Notes: generated by a model not told the origin, from the sequence alone. Positions 11,744-22,830 are shown, counted from the stretch's first letter. The stretch: 64,000 bases of DNA from Aedes albopictus (GCF_035046485.1 NC_085137.1:14847346-14911345), one strand, 5' to 3'. Made by a program: numbers and translations.

Positions 11744-11983
11744 GTTCAGTATTTTTTCCATCTTTTTACTGAGTTTTCAACAGCAGATTTTTTTCGGTAC
11801 ACTCGGTAATCGTATTTACCGTTCACCAGTAACGATATTTACCGTGCTTCAGTAACTTTTGACAGTTTGTGAGCTGAGCTCGGTAACTCATTTACAGAAT
11901 ATCCGTAAAATAAATAACCGAGCGTACCGAGTTTAATCTGCTGTTGAGAACTCAGTAAAAAGATGGGAAAAATACCGAGCTGA
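11744..11983. mobile_element. MITE with about 45-bp TIRs
   Basis: The left end 'gttcagtattttttccatct' and the right end are inverted and share 'ctttttactgagtt' and 'caacagcagatt'. The interior repeats 'cggtaa.cg.atttaccg'. It sits immediately outside the inner edge of the right inverted-repeat arm, at the spacer boundary. Confidence 0.75.
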
Positions 11984-12331
11984 TCTTAGTGTGTATTTAC
12001 CATTTTACTTATTTCGAATTTTCTCATTATTCCTTTGTTTTTCAAGTTCGAATAAAGTACATTTCCGATTAGAATACCATGCTTGATCGTATTATTCAAT
12101 ATGAGCGAGATTTCGTCTTTAATTTTAGGACCCTATTGCCTTTTGTATAAATTATATTTAGCGTGTTACACCGATCTGATAGCTCCGACAGTAAGGAACT
12201 AAACATAAATTACGTAAGTGGGTACCGAGGATTGTTCACAATCTGCGAACTTAACTGCGGAAAAAATCACCCTTTAAAAAGTTTGCACTCACGAACCTAA
12301 CAACCTGTATGCACTTTGGCGATAAAGTACC

Positions 12332-12535
12332 TTTTATATCCTTCAAAAGAAGAATAATAAAGATGTTGACAAGTCCAAAGCTTGTGCAGTCTCTGCTATG
12401 TGGTCCAATGACCACCCGTATTTATACTACCTTAGGTAGACATAATGAATGATACCTAGACATTTAGGTATTGTTATGAATAGTATTTCATGTAGGTAGA
12501 TATCCTATGCGCACAACCATTAGGTAGACACTACA
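12332..12535 (-). repeat. LTR of the TRIM-like element (downstream copy)
   Basis: 204 bp; identical by eye to 12995-13198. The polypurine tract abuts it at 12536-12551. Confidence 0.9.
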
Positions 12536-12994
12536 GTCCTTTCCCCTTTAGAAAATTTCAAAAATTTACATTCATCACCAAAATAATGATAGCACAAATA
12601 AACTGACGAGTCCGTCACTTCCAAAGAACATATCTGTTCGCTAACAAAACTACAAAAACACGATTTCGCTATCCCAACATCGGCAACTTTACCAAAAAAG
12701 TACAAATAACACAAATCCATTCACCAAAACATAACATATGACAATTCCGCCACAAAAGAACAATTTCGTTCACCACAAAAATAACATATCGTTATTACCA
12801 AAACAAAAAGACAATTTCGTCAATGGCCAAAATAGAACAAACTGTTCACAACATAATGGCAATTCTACCATAAAAGAACAATTTCGTTCTCCACAAAAAA
12901 TAACAATTTGTTATTACAACAACCTGAAACCCAAAAAGAAACAATTTCGGAATAACTCAAAAGAAATTACACGTTCCTTGATCCTCGTCGCCAC

Positions 12995-13198
12995 TTTTAT
13001 ATCCTTCAAAAGAAGAATAATAAAGATGTTGACAAGTCCAAAGCTTGTGCAGTCTCTGCTATGTGGTCCAATGACCACCCGTATTTATACTACCTTAGGT
13101 AGACATAATGAATGATACCTAGACATTTAGGTATTGTTATGAATAGTATTTCATGTAGGTAGATATCCTATGCGCACAACCATTAGGTAGACACTACA
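12995..13198 (-). repeat. LTR of the TRIM-like element (upstream copy)
   Basis: 204 bp; carries the putative promoter. The primer-binding-like site follows at 12994-12981 on the minus strand. The primer tRNA is not assigned. Confidence 0.9.
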
Positions 13199-13395
13199 GT
13201 ACCTAAATGCTTGCCTAAATGTAAGTAAAAGAATGTGGAAATGTTTTACACCAAAAAAAAAACAAGGAAATTTAAGCGCATTTACATTGCTGAAATATTT
13301 TTCCTTTTAATTCATAACAGTAATGTTCATAATAAACAAAAATAAAACAGTATAGAGTGAAATTTGTGCAAATAAAATTTCTAAATTCCTTGCTG

Positions 13396-13841
13396 CCGGG
13401 GCCCGTGGCGTAGTTGGTCACACGTTCGCTTCATATGCGGATGGTCATGGGTTTGATTCCCAGCCCTGGCACTTGCAATTTTTCGTCAGTTGCTCTTCCC
13501 CAGAGAGCGGCTGGCACTGACCCTCTTCTGAGCCCCGTGGCTCAAACGGACCCGGATACCTGGACATCGGCGAACTGCTACTCATAATGAACCCCCAATC
13601 GGACTGGAAAGGAACAACGGCCATCTATCATCCTTGTGCTCATCCTTCTACCATGTATAGAGTAGAAACGTGAAAGCAGCAGAAAGGCAACCAGTTCGAT
13701 ATAGAAGAACAGAATAGAAAACATCTAGGCGCTGTACAAAGTGTAAGTGCAGCTGTCAATTGTTATCGCTCACGTAGTGCCCATGTGGACAATAGAGCTG
13801 TAAATTAGGTTAAGTGATTAAGAATAAAAATAAAAAAAAAA
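13396..13841 (+). mobile_element. tRNA-derived SINE, 446 bp, right arm only
   Basis: Pol III box A (TGGCGTAGTTGG, 13406-13417) and box B-like GGTTTGATTCC (13450-13460) lie in a tRNA-like head, followed by about 340 bp of body and an A-rich tail (13825-13841). The 13-bp target duplication aaattccttgctg lies at 13383-13395 and 13842-13854. The left arm has the empty site. This family differs from the (GAA)n-tailed SINEs elsewhere in the window. Confidence 0.92.
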
Positions 13842-14461
13842 AAATTCCTTGCTGAACAATGTTTTCGTGAAAATTGCCCTGTTTAGATTGGTGTGTAAGG
13901 CGTCCCATTGACCTGTTTGCTTACGGTTTGAGGACGTCGTTACGATGACGCCGCCGTCAGTCCATAGTCTATTTTACGAAACGACAACAGTGTTGATATT
14001 GATATTAACACTCACGGGCTTGGGCGCAACCTCCTGTCAAATTTTCATTCATGAAATGAGCGATCAGCTGATCCGAAACGTCTCGTAAAATGGCTCATTG
14101 TTTTAGCTTTGACATTAGCTTCGCATGAGATGACTTCGCAACTCTCAAGCAAAGGGAAGATTCATTTATTACGTCCATCGTTTTTCGGGATTTCTGAACC
14201 CCCTCCCCCTTCTGTCACGCTATTTTCCTTTACCTAATACACGTACTGTCACACTTTCTTAGACCCCCCCCCTCCCATAGACTAATTTCAAGACCTCGAA
14301 GTACCAAAGAAAACCATAAAATTTTCTGTGTCCAGTCCGGTACCCAATAAATATTCATTACCGTGTATTTTTTTCCGTGTAAATTGCCTTTTGTGTAAAT
14401 TATATTTAGCGTGTTACACCGATCTGACAGCTCCACTCAGAAATAAATCAAAACTAAATAG

Positions 14462-14717
14462 TTCTGGAGCTCGATTTGAATAGGTCGTATGTGCTTTTGT
14501 CGATTAAAAATTCGATCAGTTGGATTCGCTCATAATAGCGAAAACCGTTGAAATTGAGCAAAGTTGATACAAACAGCAGATCCCTCACAAAACAGGCTTT
14601 CTGTTCCATCATTGAAAGTTTGCAAAATATCTGCCATATTGCTACAATGACTAAAATAAACTGATCGAATTTTATATCGACAAAAGCACATACGACCTAT
14701 TCAAATCGAGCTCCAGA
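14462..14717. mobile_element. MITE with about 42-bp TIRs, nested
   Basis: Near-perfect inverted ends begin 'tctggagctcgatttgaata' and continue with 'ggtcgtatgtgcttttgtcgat'-type sequence at both ends. It is non-coding and about 256 bp. Confidence 0.8.
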
Positions 14718-15501
14718 GTTTAAATCCCACACTAAAATGCTATTCGCCTGGTTGACCCCAAGCTCCGTTTATATGCAGGCTATACCTGCCTAGTATAACT
14801 TTGATATATGGTTATCTAGTATAAATGGGATATATTTAGGATTGTTCAACCGGGATTTATCGTAAAAAATGTATAGATTTGAAAGTTTTTGATTGTTTTT
14901 GTGTTGGAAAACAAAAAAAAATAAAAGAAAATCGAAACATTTATATTTCATATCGTTTGCAACAAAAAACATGCTCTACAATCTCATTTATAGCAAAAGT
15001 GGCTAAAAACAGTAACTACTGCAGAAACGAAAGACATCTGCATTCACTTCCACTGATTTTCCGGTCCTGGTAATGTGTATGTGCCTCTTGCCAAACTTCC
15101 TCCGGGTCTGGGTCATCTCATTATCCAGGAAAACGGTGTGTTCTCGAGCGATGGTAAATTGTGGTCCCTGCAAGGTTGCAAATCGATGTAAAAATAATCT
15201 GACTTCCAGTTCTGGACTAATTTATATTGAAATATCAATACATACATTGTTTCGCCCATGGTTACTGACGGTGTCCGTCGAAAATTCGGATGAAAAGAAA
15301 TGCTTCTTGAAAAGTTGATTCGCTGCTGGTGAGGCTGCTTGAAACCGAGCTGGAAACGATGAAAACGAGTCCGCGCACAATTTTAAATCCATTACAGTGA
15401 AACAAATAATGTTTGTCACTAGATTTTAATTAGTTTTATCCACTTTTGCGTTTGATATAAAAATTAGCGAAGAGCGTGGAGCTAACACGATATTGTCCGT
15501 G

Positions 15502-15694
15502 CAGTTGAATCCCGGAATTTTCGACTAGCGAAGTTGGATTTTTTTCCAAATCCGTGCGTCGGACCTAACTTCGGAAGTGGTGCGCTGTATAGCGGACCAG
15601 GTTTACTATACAGCGCACTACTTCCGAAGTTAGGTCCGACGCATGGATTTGGAAAAAAATCAAACTTCGCTAGTCGAAAACTCCGATTTTCAAC
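15502..15694. repeat. Near-perfect 193-bp hairpin
   Basis: Arms of about 90 bp share 'cgactagcgaag', 'ttttttccaaatcc' and 'ggacctaacttcggaagt', with about five mismatches and a loop of about 10-15 bp ('accaggttta', near 15600). It is likely a foldback MITE; if transcribed it would form a long dsRNA stem. Confidence 0.85.
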
Positions 15695-16054
15695 TAAATT
15701 GAGGATACGACGAGAATGGCTGAAACAGACAAAGATTATTTTTATTTTATTTGGAGGCAGTATAACTTTCTAAGCTTCAATAGTATCCTGAGCTAAGCGT
15801 AAATGCATAAAATGACAGAAAAGATTATAATTTAAACTTTCTTTGATTTGGAATGTTTTTGAGTGTCTGACAGTAAGGGCCTATACATAAATTACGTAAA
15901 GAGGGTACCGAGGATTGTTCACAATCTGCGAACTTGACGGCGGAAAAAATCGCGACCATGACGCCGCTGCACCCCCCCCCCCCTCCCCCCAAAATTTTGG
16001 ACGTAATTTTTGAACGTTCCCAAGCCGCGACTTCGATTTGGTGGTGCGAAGATA

Positions 16055-16195
16055 TGAGCCTCTGCACGAATTTGCCCTGTCCTGCTCACTCCCACAGAAA
16101 ATTTGAAAACAGCGCGCACAGTAAAAGTCACATTTGACTGTTTTCAAGTTTTCTGTGGGAGTGAGCAGTACGCCAGATTCGTGCAGAGGCTCATT
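16055..16195. mobile_element. MITE, 141 bp, right arm only, TA site
   Basis: Inverted ends TGAGCCTCTGCACGAAT and the partly matching 'gctcactcccacagaaaa' give a 55-bp imperfect TIR. TA flanks at 16053-16054 and 16196-16197. The left arm carries the empty site 'gaagataatatttt' (complement near 3210-3225). Confidence 0.85.
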
Positions 16196-16624
16196 TAATA
16201 TTTTCAAAATGGGTGAAAAAGTATTCTTTAAAGAGTACATCGAAATCACAGTGTAGCATGAGGGTTATTTTTTCCGTGTGGGATTTGGTGCAACCATTAC
16301 ACGTTTTTGATCTAAAATTGCTAACCGTGTAATTGATACGAACACGAAACGTCATTTGTGTCGCGCCATTTTCTTCTCCGTTCGTGCACAGTGAGTTTGT
16401 TTTTTGCGTCTCGGAAGTGTTTACGGGGATTCGCCGTTCTTTTATGAGAATCTGCCGGAATCGGTTCACGGTGCTACATAATGTAGCTATTCAGCAACCC
16501 CGTTAAATCCTGGATCGCGGCACGGCGGCGAAAGCAAGTAAGTCGACGAGAAAACTTGATGGGAGCGATGATCAGTGCAATTGCGGAGCAAGCAGCGGGT
16601 TACCCAGATAGTAGGGGCCCAGGT

Positions 16625-16683
16625 CTCCAGTTAGCCAGTGGTTAAGACGTCGAGTCATAAAGATCAAGAAGAAGAAGAAGAAG
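16625..16683 (+). mobile_element. Internally deleted SINE, right-arm copy
   Basis: Mirror of 2729-2787: 'ctccagttagccagtggtta' joined to (aag)n, with the 12-bp duplication aggggcccaggt at 16613-16624 and 16684-16695. Confidence 0.65.
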
Positions 16684-16702
16684 AGGGGCCCAGGTTGATC
16701 CG

Positions 16703-17022
16703 ATGGAACCATTCTGGTACAGAACATGCTGTGGCGGGTGGCTCACCGGATCCGTGAGAATCGTGCTGGAATCCGGGGTTTCCCGGGTGAAATGGCTGAT
16801 GGAAGCGGAGCTAGAAGAGATCCGGGCATCGTCTCTGCCGATCTGCGGGAGCGCGATGAGATTCGAGCCGAGCGGCACCAGGAGCGTTTTCGTAATAGGA
16901 ATCTGGCCCGAGCAGTGCCCGAAACGGGAGCGCAATGTATCGGAGCAGATTGTCCAGGGAGTACCAGCCAAGTCGTCATTTTCGGGCGAGACACAGTTTG
17001 ATTAGACTGTTCAACACTTTTA
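16703..17022 (+). other. GC-rich open block with splice donor, right-arm copy
   Basis: Two overlapping open frames (100 codons from 16703, 91 codons from 16726) end just before an AAAG|GTAAGT donor at about 17021. One frame is rich in Glu and Arg and the other in Cys and Trp. Neither shows a domain I know. The SINE remnant just upstream would interrupt any longer frame. A first exon of a lost gene is possible but unproven. Confidence 0.25.
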
Positions 17023-18409
17023 AAGGTAAGTTGGTTCTAACTTTTTCTTCACTAGATTTGATATTTTCCGGAAAAAGAATCGCACTTCTTTTGTACCACG
17101 AGGTTGCTATTCACCGCTCATGCTCGTTTTATCCGATTTCACTATAAATCGTATGAAACAAGCGGTAAATGGCGACCTCACGGTGCATAGGTTGTTCTCT
17201 ATCGGGACAATTATAATTGATTCCACTGTCCAGTGTTTGTATGCATCAAAAAGGAAGACATTCCTTTGGTAATGTTTGGTCGTTCTGATGACAGCGCAGA
17301 ATGTTGATAGGTCGTTTCGATGTTCTTGCGGAATCTGGTCTTCGTGGTCACTGTCCAGTCTGTACGCAGTTAGAGGACAAAACAGTTCCGTTCGTGATTT
17401 TCGGTCGTTTTGATGACAGCGCAGAATATTGAATGATAAGGTCCTATGCTAGGTTGCATCGATATATTACAATTTTGAGAGTTTTGACCAATGACCTATC
17501 TTGAACCCGATCCCCTTTTCCACACTTATCTAGCTTATGACTATTTACTCGAATGTTTCATATAAAGATTATATCACAGACAAACATATGTAACAGCTAG
17601 AACAGGTTTTTTTTTCGAAAACCCATTGCTCAGTTTACACTACCAATGTTGTTCGAGTACGGTTTCGTGCAATAACACCAATTAAATAAATTCAAAACAA
17701 TCGTAGTCAAATTAGTTTAAATGTCTCAGGATTACAAATTTCGACAAAAACTACAAAAATAGCTTAATGACATAATGTACTGTTCCGCAATACAAATCCT
17801 TCTAAAAATAGTGAATATTAGTACTTGAGAAGCCAAATGTAAAGTTTGAGAAGCTACAATGAATTAGACCTTCCATTAATTCATCCATGCGCCAGCACCT
17901 GTGGACGAAAAATGCTTCGCGCTGATGGCTCAGCCGATAGCCGAAGAGCATTACCACTTATGCTGTGTTGGTTAGCTAATTGGGTACGAGGAGTGGTTCT
18001 AATTATCCTGTAAGTTTTTCCAATGGATCAAATGGCATGGTTGATTACCATAAATAACTGTAAATGATTTGTAATTCCTTTGAGCAGCGGTGGTCGTTTA
18101 CAAAGAATAAAATAGTATAAAAATCACAATCTTTTCGGAAACCACTTTGCCTTGGGTTTCTCCCTATAATCTATCTCTCTATAATAAAAATGACTTTTCC
18201 GAAGATATATGGATCACGGGCAAGATAGGTCACAGGGCAAGATCTAATTAGTGTCGTTTTTGTGTTGTCGGCATTTAGAATGAAGATTGCTCGGAAGTTC
18301 TCACACTCTAACATGTCGCTTTAGTTGTAGACAGTGCTGGAAAACCTTGAGTAAAATCGAGTCAGAAGACACCAAAAAATGTTATCGCATCGCTATCCAC
18401 CAAATAAAT

Positions 18410-19500
18410 CAACATTTTCAGTTGAAAATTCAGAAAAAAAAAAATCGCCAATGCAAACAAACACTGTTGACGCCAAATGGATCGATATTTTAACTTGAAA
18501 AATTCAGAAAAAAATCGCAAATGTTATCAAACATTGTTGACGCCAAATGGATCGACATTTCTATTTAGTAAATTCAGAAAAAAAGTGACTTCAGAAAAAT
18601 AAATAAAGTAAATTCAGAAAAATAATTTCGTCAATGGAAACAAACACTGTTGACGCCAAATGGGTAGATATTTTCACTAAGAAAATTCAGGAAAAAAATC
18701 GCCAATGAAATCAAACACTGTTGATGCCAAATGGGTAGATATTTTCAGTTGAAAATTCAGAAAAAAATTCGTCAATGGAAACGAACACTGTTGACGCCAA
18801 ATGGAGCGATATTTTCACTTGAAAATTCAGAAAAATAATTTCGTCAATGGAATCAAACACTGTTGACGCCAAATGGGTAGATATTTTAAATTGAAAAATT
18901 CAGAAAAAAAATCGCAAATGTTATCAAACATTGTTGACGGCAAATGGGTAGATGTTTTCACACAAACACTGTTGACGCCAAATGGATCGATATTTTAAAT
19001 TGAAAAAATCAGAAAAAAATCGCCAATGAAATCAAACACTGTTGATGCCAAATAGATCAACATTTTCAGTTAAAAATTCAGAAAAAAAATCGTCAATGGA
19101 AACAAGCACTGTTGACGCCAAATGGGTAGATATTTTCACTTAAAAATTCAGAAAAAAAAAAAAAACAATGGAAACAAACACTGTTGACGCCAAATGGATC
19201 AATATTCTTACTTGGAAAATTCAGAAAAGAAAATCGCTAATGTAATCAAACACTGTTGACGCCGAATGGATCAACATTTTCAGTTGAAAATTCAGAAAAA
19301 TAATTTCGTCAATGGAAACAAACACTGTTGATGCCAAATGGGTAGATATTCTCACTTGGAAAATTCAGAAAAAAAAATCGTCAATGGAAACAAACACTGT
19401 TAACGCAAAATGGGTCGATGGTTTTAGTTAGAAAATTTAGACAATTTATTACGTCAATGTTTATTACTGTCGACGCCAAATGATTTAGAACTTTCACTCA
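18410..19500. repeat. Tandem array of about 70-bp units (about 15 copies)
   Basis: Each unit has 'aaacactgttgacgccaaat', then 'gg.tagatattttca.ttgaaaattcag' and a poly-A-rich spacer 'aaaaaaatcgtcaatgg'. The motif recurs roughly every 70 bp from 18465 to 19470. It forms the outer end of the right arm; the left arm keeps only about 3.5 units. Confidence 0.9.
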
Positions 19501-19519
19501 GATAGTTCAGAAAAAAATA

Positions 19520-21190
19520 TTTCATATTCGTATTATATTGTCGACCAAACTGAAGAGAAATGTCGCTTATGTTGCTTACCAAAAAAAAAACCGCATTTAT
19601 CTGTTACTAACCGTTACCACAGTTTGGCCGAACCGAGCCGCAGTTGGACTTGATTAACGAGAGGTAGCATAGGATAAATATAAGTTTTCGGTCAGCAAAA
19701 GAAGTTCTATTCTCCAAAACAATTTTATGATGAATTTATCTTGCATAATTTATAAAATCTTATCTTAAATAGTAAAGAAAATATATAAATTAAAAAAAAT
19801 AGCTAGGTAGTCAGTGACTACTTGCGACTACCTAAGACTACACCTCTGCTCACCATTCTTCCAAATTGTGAGGTGTCACAATTGTGTGTTTTATGTATGC
19901 TCACTGTTACATAAATTGTATCGCTTACCAAAGTGAATCCTTCCCCTACCCGGTAGACCGTAAGGACGTGGCCGGTGCCGTTATTGACCCAATAAAGTTA
20001 GAGTTCTCGGAAAGTGTACATTGAGAATGTTGTGCTAATCCCAAGCCTTATCTATTGGTTCTCTGTGCTATTCCGATAGCTCTGGTCAATCACGGAGTAG
20101 CAATTACGAAGTGTACGACCACCAATGTTCATGCTCAGTTTTTGCATGCGTTCATTGTTTGGCAGATTTCCTTATTTCTTGACTGATATTATTAATTCGG
20201 ACCGATAGGCATAGGTGTGGAACTTTTCGACCAGCATATGATTGTTTATTTTCGGAAACTTATGGAACATTTTATTTATCGTATGTGATATTTTATAGCA
20301 TTTGAAAGAATTTTGCATTTCTTATGGAATGTTTTTCTAACTCAGTAGCTCTGCTGAATTTCTTCGTCAATTTTGAGCATTTATATTAGTATATCCACAC
20401 CATTTATGATCTTGTAGCGCAAGCTTGCTTTTTCTCAATATTTGATTTTTTTTATAAATGAGATTTTATTGCTCCAAAAAAAAAAAAAATTAAAAAAAAG
20501 CAATTTTTCTAGTCTAAATGGCATATTTATGGAACATTTTAGGTAGTAATGTGTAAATTATTTATTTTTCTGTGGAACGTCTACATGCCTTTTGTGGAAT
20601 TTTGTACCGTTTTTATGAGATTTTTTACTCAATTAATGGAACTTTCTACCGGTTAAATTGGCACAAGAAGTGGTTACATCCTGAAATAGGGTTTCCAGTG
20701 TAAACTAAGCATTTGAACGGTAGCGCTTTCGAGGGGTCTTCAAATGAGAGAAACTTTATCAACAAATTTCATCAATTTTTATTGGAGCCTTACAATCAGT
20801 GAAAAGGGTTTTAGGTATTATTAAATTCATTGTTTTTGTTGTTTTATGGAACGTTTACAACTATGGATGGAACATACGAAGATACAATCGGAACTGTATT
20901 GGAAAATTTATGGAACATACTTCATTTTTTAGGGATCATTTTTTCCATATTAGGGGCTTTTTCCAACAAGTTTATGGAACAATTCTGTCCAAAAAAGTGT
21001 AATTTATCCTTCTTTTCTGGAATTCGTTATTGCTGATGCCGGTACACAATTTATTATTCATGGGACCAATGGTTTTTTTTATTGGTAATTTTACCCAAAA
21101 AAGTGGACTTGTTTCCTTTCTTCTATTGGAACTATTGAAAATTATTACTGGACAATATAACCGAAACATGTGCAAAAGAATGTTTTGTCC
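19520..21190. other. AT-rich intergenic DNA with a recurring 'tttatggaac' motif
   Basis: No gene. About ten irregular copies of 'tttatggaac.tttt' lie between 20235 and 20985. At 19945-19975 'cgtaaggacgtggccggtgc' resembles a mosquito non-LTR element 3' end, but I cannot confirm this. Confidence 0.4.
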
Positions 21191-21199
21191 ATCGGATCC

Positions 21200-21330
21200 C
21201 ATGTAACGCAACTGAGACCCTTCGAAACTTCCTGTAAATACCCCTGAAGCCCCCCCCCCCGGTGCAATGTCTCTGACAACCCCCCCCCCCCTCCTGAAAC
21301 TTCCATGAAATCCCTCTGAAACTCCGCATG
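21200..21330. repeat. Degenerate C-rich repeat
   Basis: Units like 'cctctgaaactccgcatggc' and 'tcccatgtaacgc' with two C10-C12 runs. Same family as 26975-27480. Confidence 0.5.
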
Positions 21331-21384
21331 GCCCTCTTTAAATATCCAGGTCACTCGTCCTTCTTATATTTCTTTGCAATTCAA

Positions 21385-21475
21385 ATCCATTTAGGTAATG
21401 AACTAAATCCGTTTAGGTATAAACTCTATTTAGGCAATCCCGACTCGTTACCTAAATGGAGGTTTAGGTGTACTA
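21385..21475. repeat. Fragment of the 'acctaaatggaggttt' MITE family
   Basis: Contains 'ttacctaaatggaggtttag' and several 'tttaggta' motifs. Related to the complete element at 41907-42500. Confidence 0.55.
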
Positions 21476-21584
21476 AGTTTCTAGAGAAATCTCTGAATGA
21501 ATTGGCTTCTTAAGCGGTGGTGAGATAATCCCATCTTCTGAATCTGCATGCCAAACTGAGCCGGAATCCAAATTTTCATCAATT

Positions 21585-22130
21585 TTGGTGCCCGGGAACC
21601 TATTAAAAAATCAAGTCAAAGTTTGTATAGGAGCGATTTGTCGAATCACCCCTCGTCGCGTTTCGGACGGACGGACGACGACGGGAACATTCAAAACAAC
21701 ATGCATGCGCTTCGCTTCATCCGCCCTTCTTGTCACTTTCTTCGACGCAACGACGGGTGGCGGCTCATTTTCACACCGACTGGGATTCAATTGAAATTTT
21801 CAAATTGTCTAAAATGTATGGTTGCTTAATATTTTTATGGGTAATAAACTATTTCAGTAAAATATGCATAGCATACATTAACATTACACAGATTTGACGG
21901 TTGTTACACTCATTAAATGAGTTATAACAGAGAAATTCATTCGATGTCGAACGAGTGTGCGTGAGGTTGTGAGTGCGAAACCAAGTGGCATCTGCGACGA
22001 CGCAGCAGCGTCGGTTCATCGGTGACGATGACAGTCGGGCTGAGCGACGACGACGGCGCCTTGTTTCCATTGACGATTGAAAACATTGTTTACAAACTTC
22101 GCCTGAAAATTTCAATTGAAATTGAAAATG
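21585..22130. other. GC-richer intergenic block, possible element
   Basis: CpG-rich runs ('acggacggacgacgacggga' near 21670; 'gcgacgacgacggcgcc' near 22043) are separated by a 250-bp AT-rich core. 'caattgaaattttca' near 21789 has an inverted partner near 22105. No coding domain is recognised. Confidence 0.3.
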
Positions 22131-22306
22131 TAGGGCCCTGCTCAGCTGTCGAAGGGTGATTTAAAAAAATCTCTTTGAAATTGATTTTAGGTACCAACAT
22201 AAAGTTCTAAAAATCTGAAAAAAATCGTAACGGCTCAGAAAAAGGTGCTCTTTTGATTAAAAATTAAAAATCATTGAATTTTCCTAAATTAAAAAAAAAA
22301 ACAATA

Positions 22307-22610
22307 GGACAGGTTGGTGAAGTACTAGATTTGTAGTAATGAGCTGAATTTTAGTATGGTGAGAAAGTCAAATCTCTGTTTCTGCAATTGAATTGTGCAA
22401 AAAGAGTGGGAATTATGATTCCATCTCCATTTCTTGCGACATAAACAACATAGTTATCCAAAGTTTTGCTCAAACAGCATCAAATTAGGTAAGGAATCAT
22501 AATACCCACGCTTTTTGTACCATTTCATTGCAGAAACAGAGAACTGACCTTCTCACCATACTAAAATTCAGCTCATTACTACAAATCTAGTACTACACCG
22601 AACGTGCCCC
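22307..22610. mobile_element. MITE, about 304 bp, with about 115-bp TIRs
   Basis: Both ends share GTACTAGATTTGTAGTAATG, 'agctgaattttagtatggtg' and, further in, 'tctctgtttctgcaat'. Termini are ggacaggttggtg and cgaacgtgcccc. It is non-coding; the target duplication is unclear. Confidence 0.8.
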
Positions 22611-22619
22611 ATTAGGGCA

Positions 22620-22830
22620 AAAATTGCTGCGAGAATTTATAGTGATGATGAAAGGAGAATTCTTGGGTGAATTATTGCAGAAATTTTAGGAGGAATCCCA
22701 AGAAGAATCCTTGGGAAAATCTCTAAAGGAACCACAGAAGAAGTTTTTGGAACAATAAATTAGTAATCCCTTGAGGTGTCTCAAGGAGAATTTTCGGAGG
22801 AACCTCAGCAGGCGTTCCTTGAGAATTTTA
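22620..22830. repeat. Degenerate 24-bp-family DNA
   Basis: 'gaggaatcccaagaagaat'-type units, a few copies. Confidence 0.5.

Larger units (their letters stand above)
12332..13198 (-). mobile_element. Miniature non-autonomous LTR retrotransposon (TRIM-like), 867 bp
   Basis: Two 204-bp LTRs (12332-12535 and 12995-13198) look identical. On the minus strand the LTR runs TGTAGTGTCTACC...TATAAAA and contains a TATA-like TAGTATAAATACGG. After the upstream LTR comes a primer-binding-like GTGGCGACGAGGAT (complement of 12981-12994). Before the downstream LTR is a polypurine tract AAAGGGGAAAGGA (complement of 12537-12550). A 5-bp target duplication GTACC lies at 12327-12331 and 13199-13203; the left arm has a single copy at the empty site. 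The 459-bp interior has no gag or pol, only AT-rich degenerate repeats of 'aacaatttcg.t' type. LTR identity implies a young insertion mobilised in trans. Confidence 0.9.
14434..15866. mobile_element. 1.43 kb insertion in right arm with CACTCA/TGAGTG ends
   Basis: The left arm reads straight through this site ('gctctgacag'), so the segment is inserted. The ends are CACTCAGAAATAA and TTTTTGAGTG with a possible 2-bp duplication (TC). It contains no transposase; inside are a MITE (14462-14717) and a large hairpin (15502-15694). It is a non-autonomous element with nested insertions; the superfamily is unknown. Confidence 0.75.
11994..19075 (-). repeat. Right arm of giant inverted repeat
   Basis: Reverse complement of 777-4770. 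Removing four private insertions (12332-13198, 13396-13841, 14434-15866, 16055-16195) leaves about 3.6 kb collinear with the left arm, before extra copies of the outer tandem array. For each insertion the left arm holds the uninterrupted site. The arm probably continues as tandem array to about 19500 without a left-arm partner. Confidence 0.85.

Noticed and set aside
777..19075. A complete P-superfamily (Galileo-type) transposon
   Set aside because: Long TIRs and sub-terminal repeats fit, but no transposase remnant was seen in the spacer and the outer ends show no target duplication.
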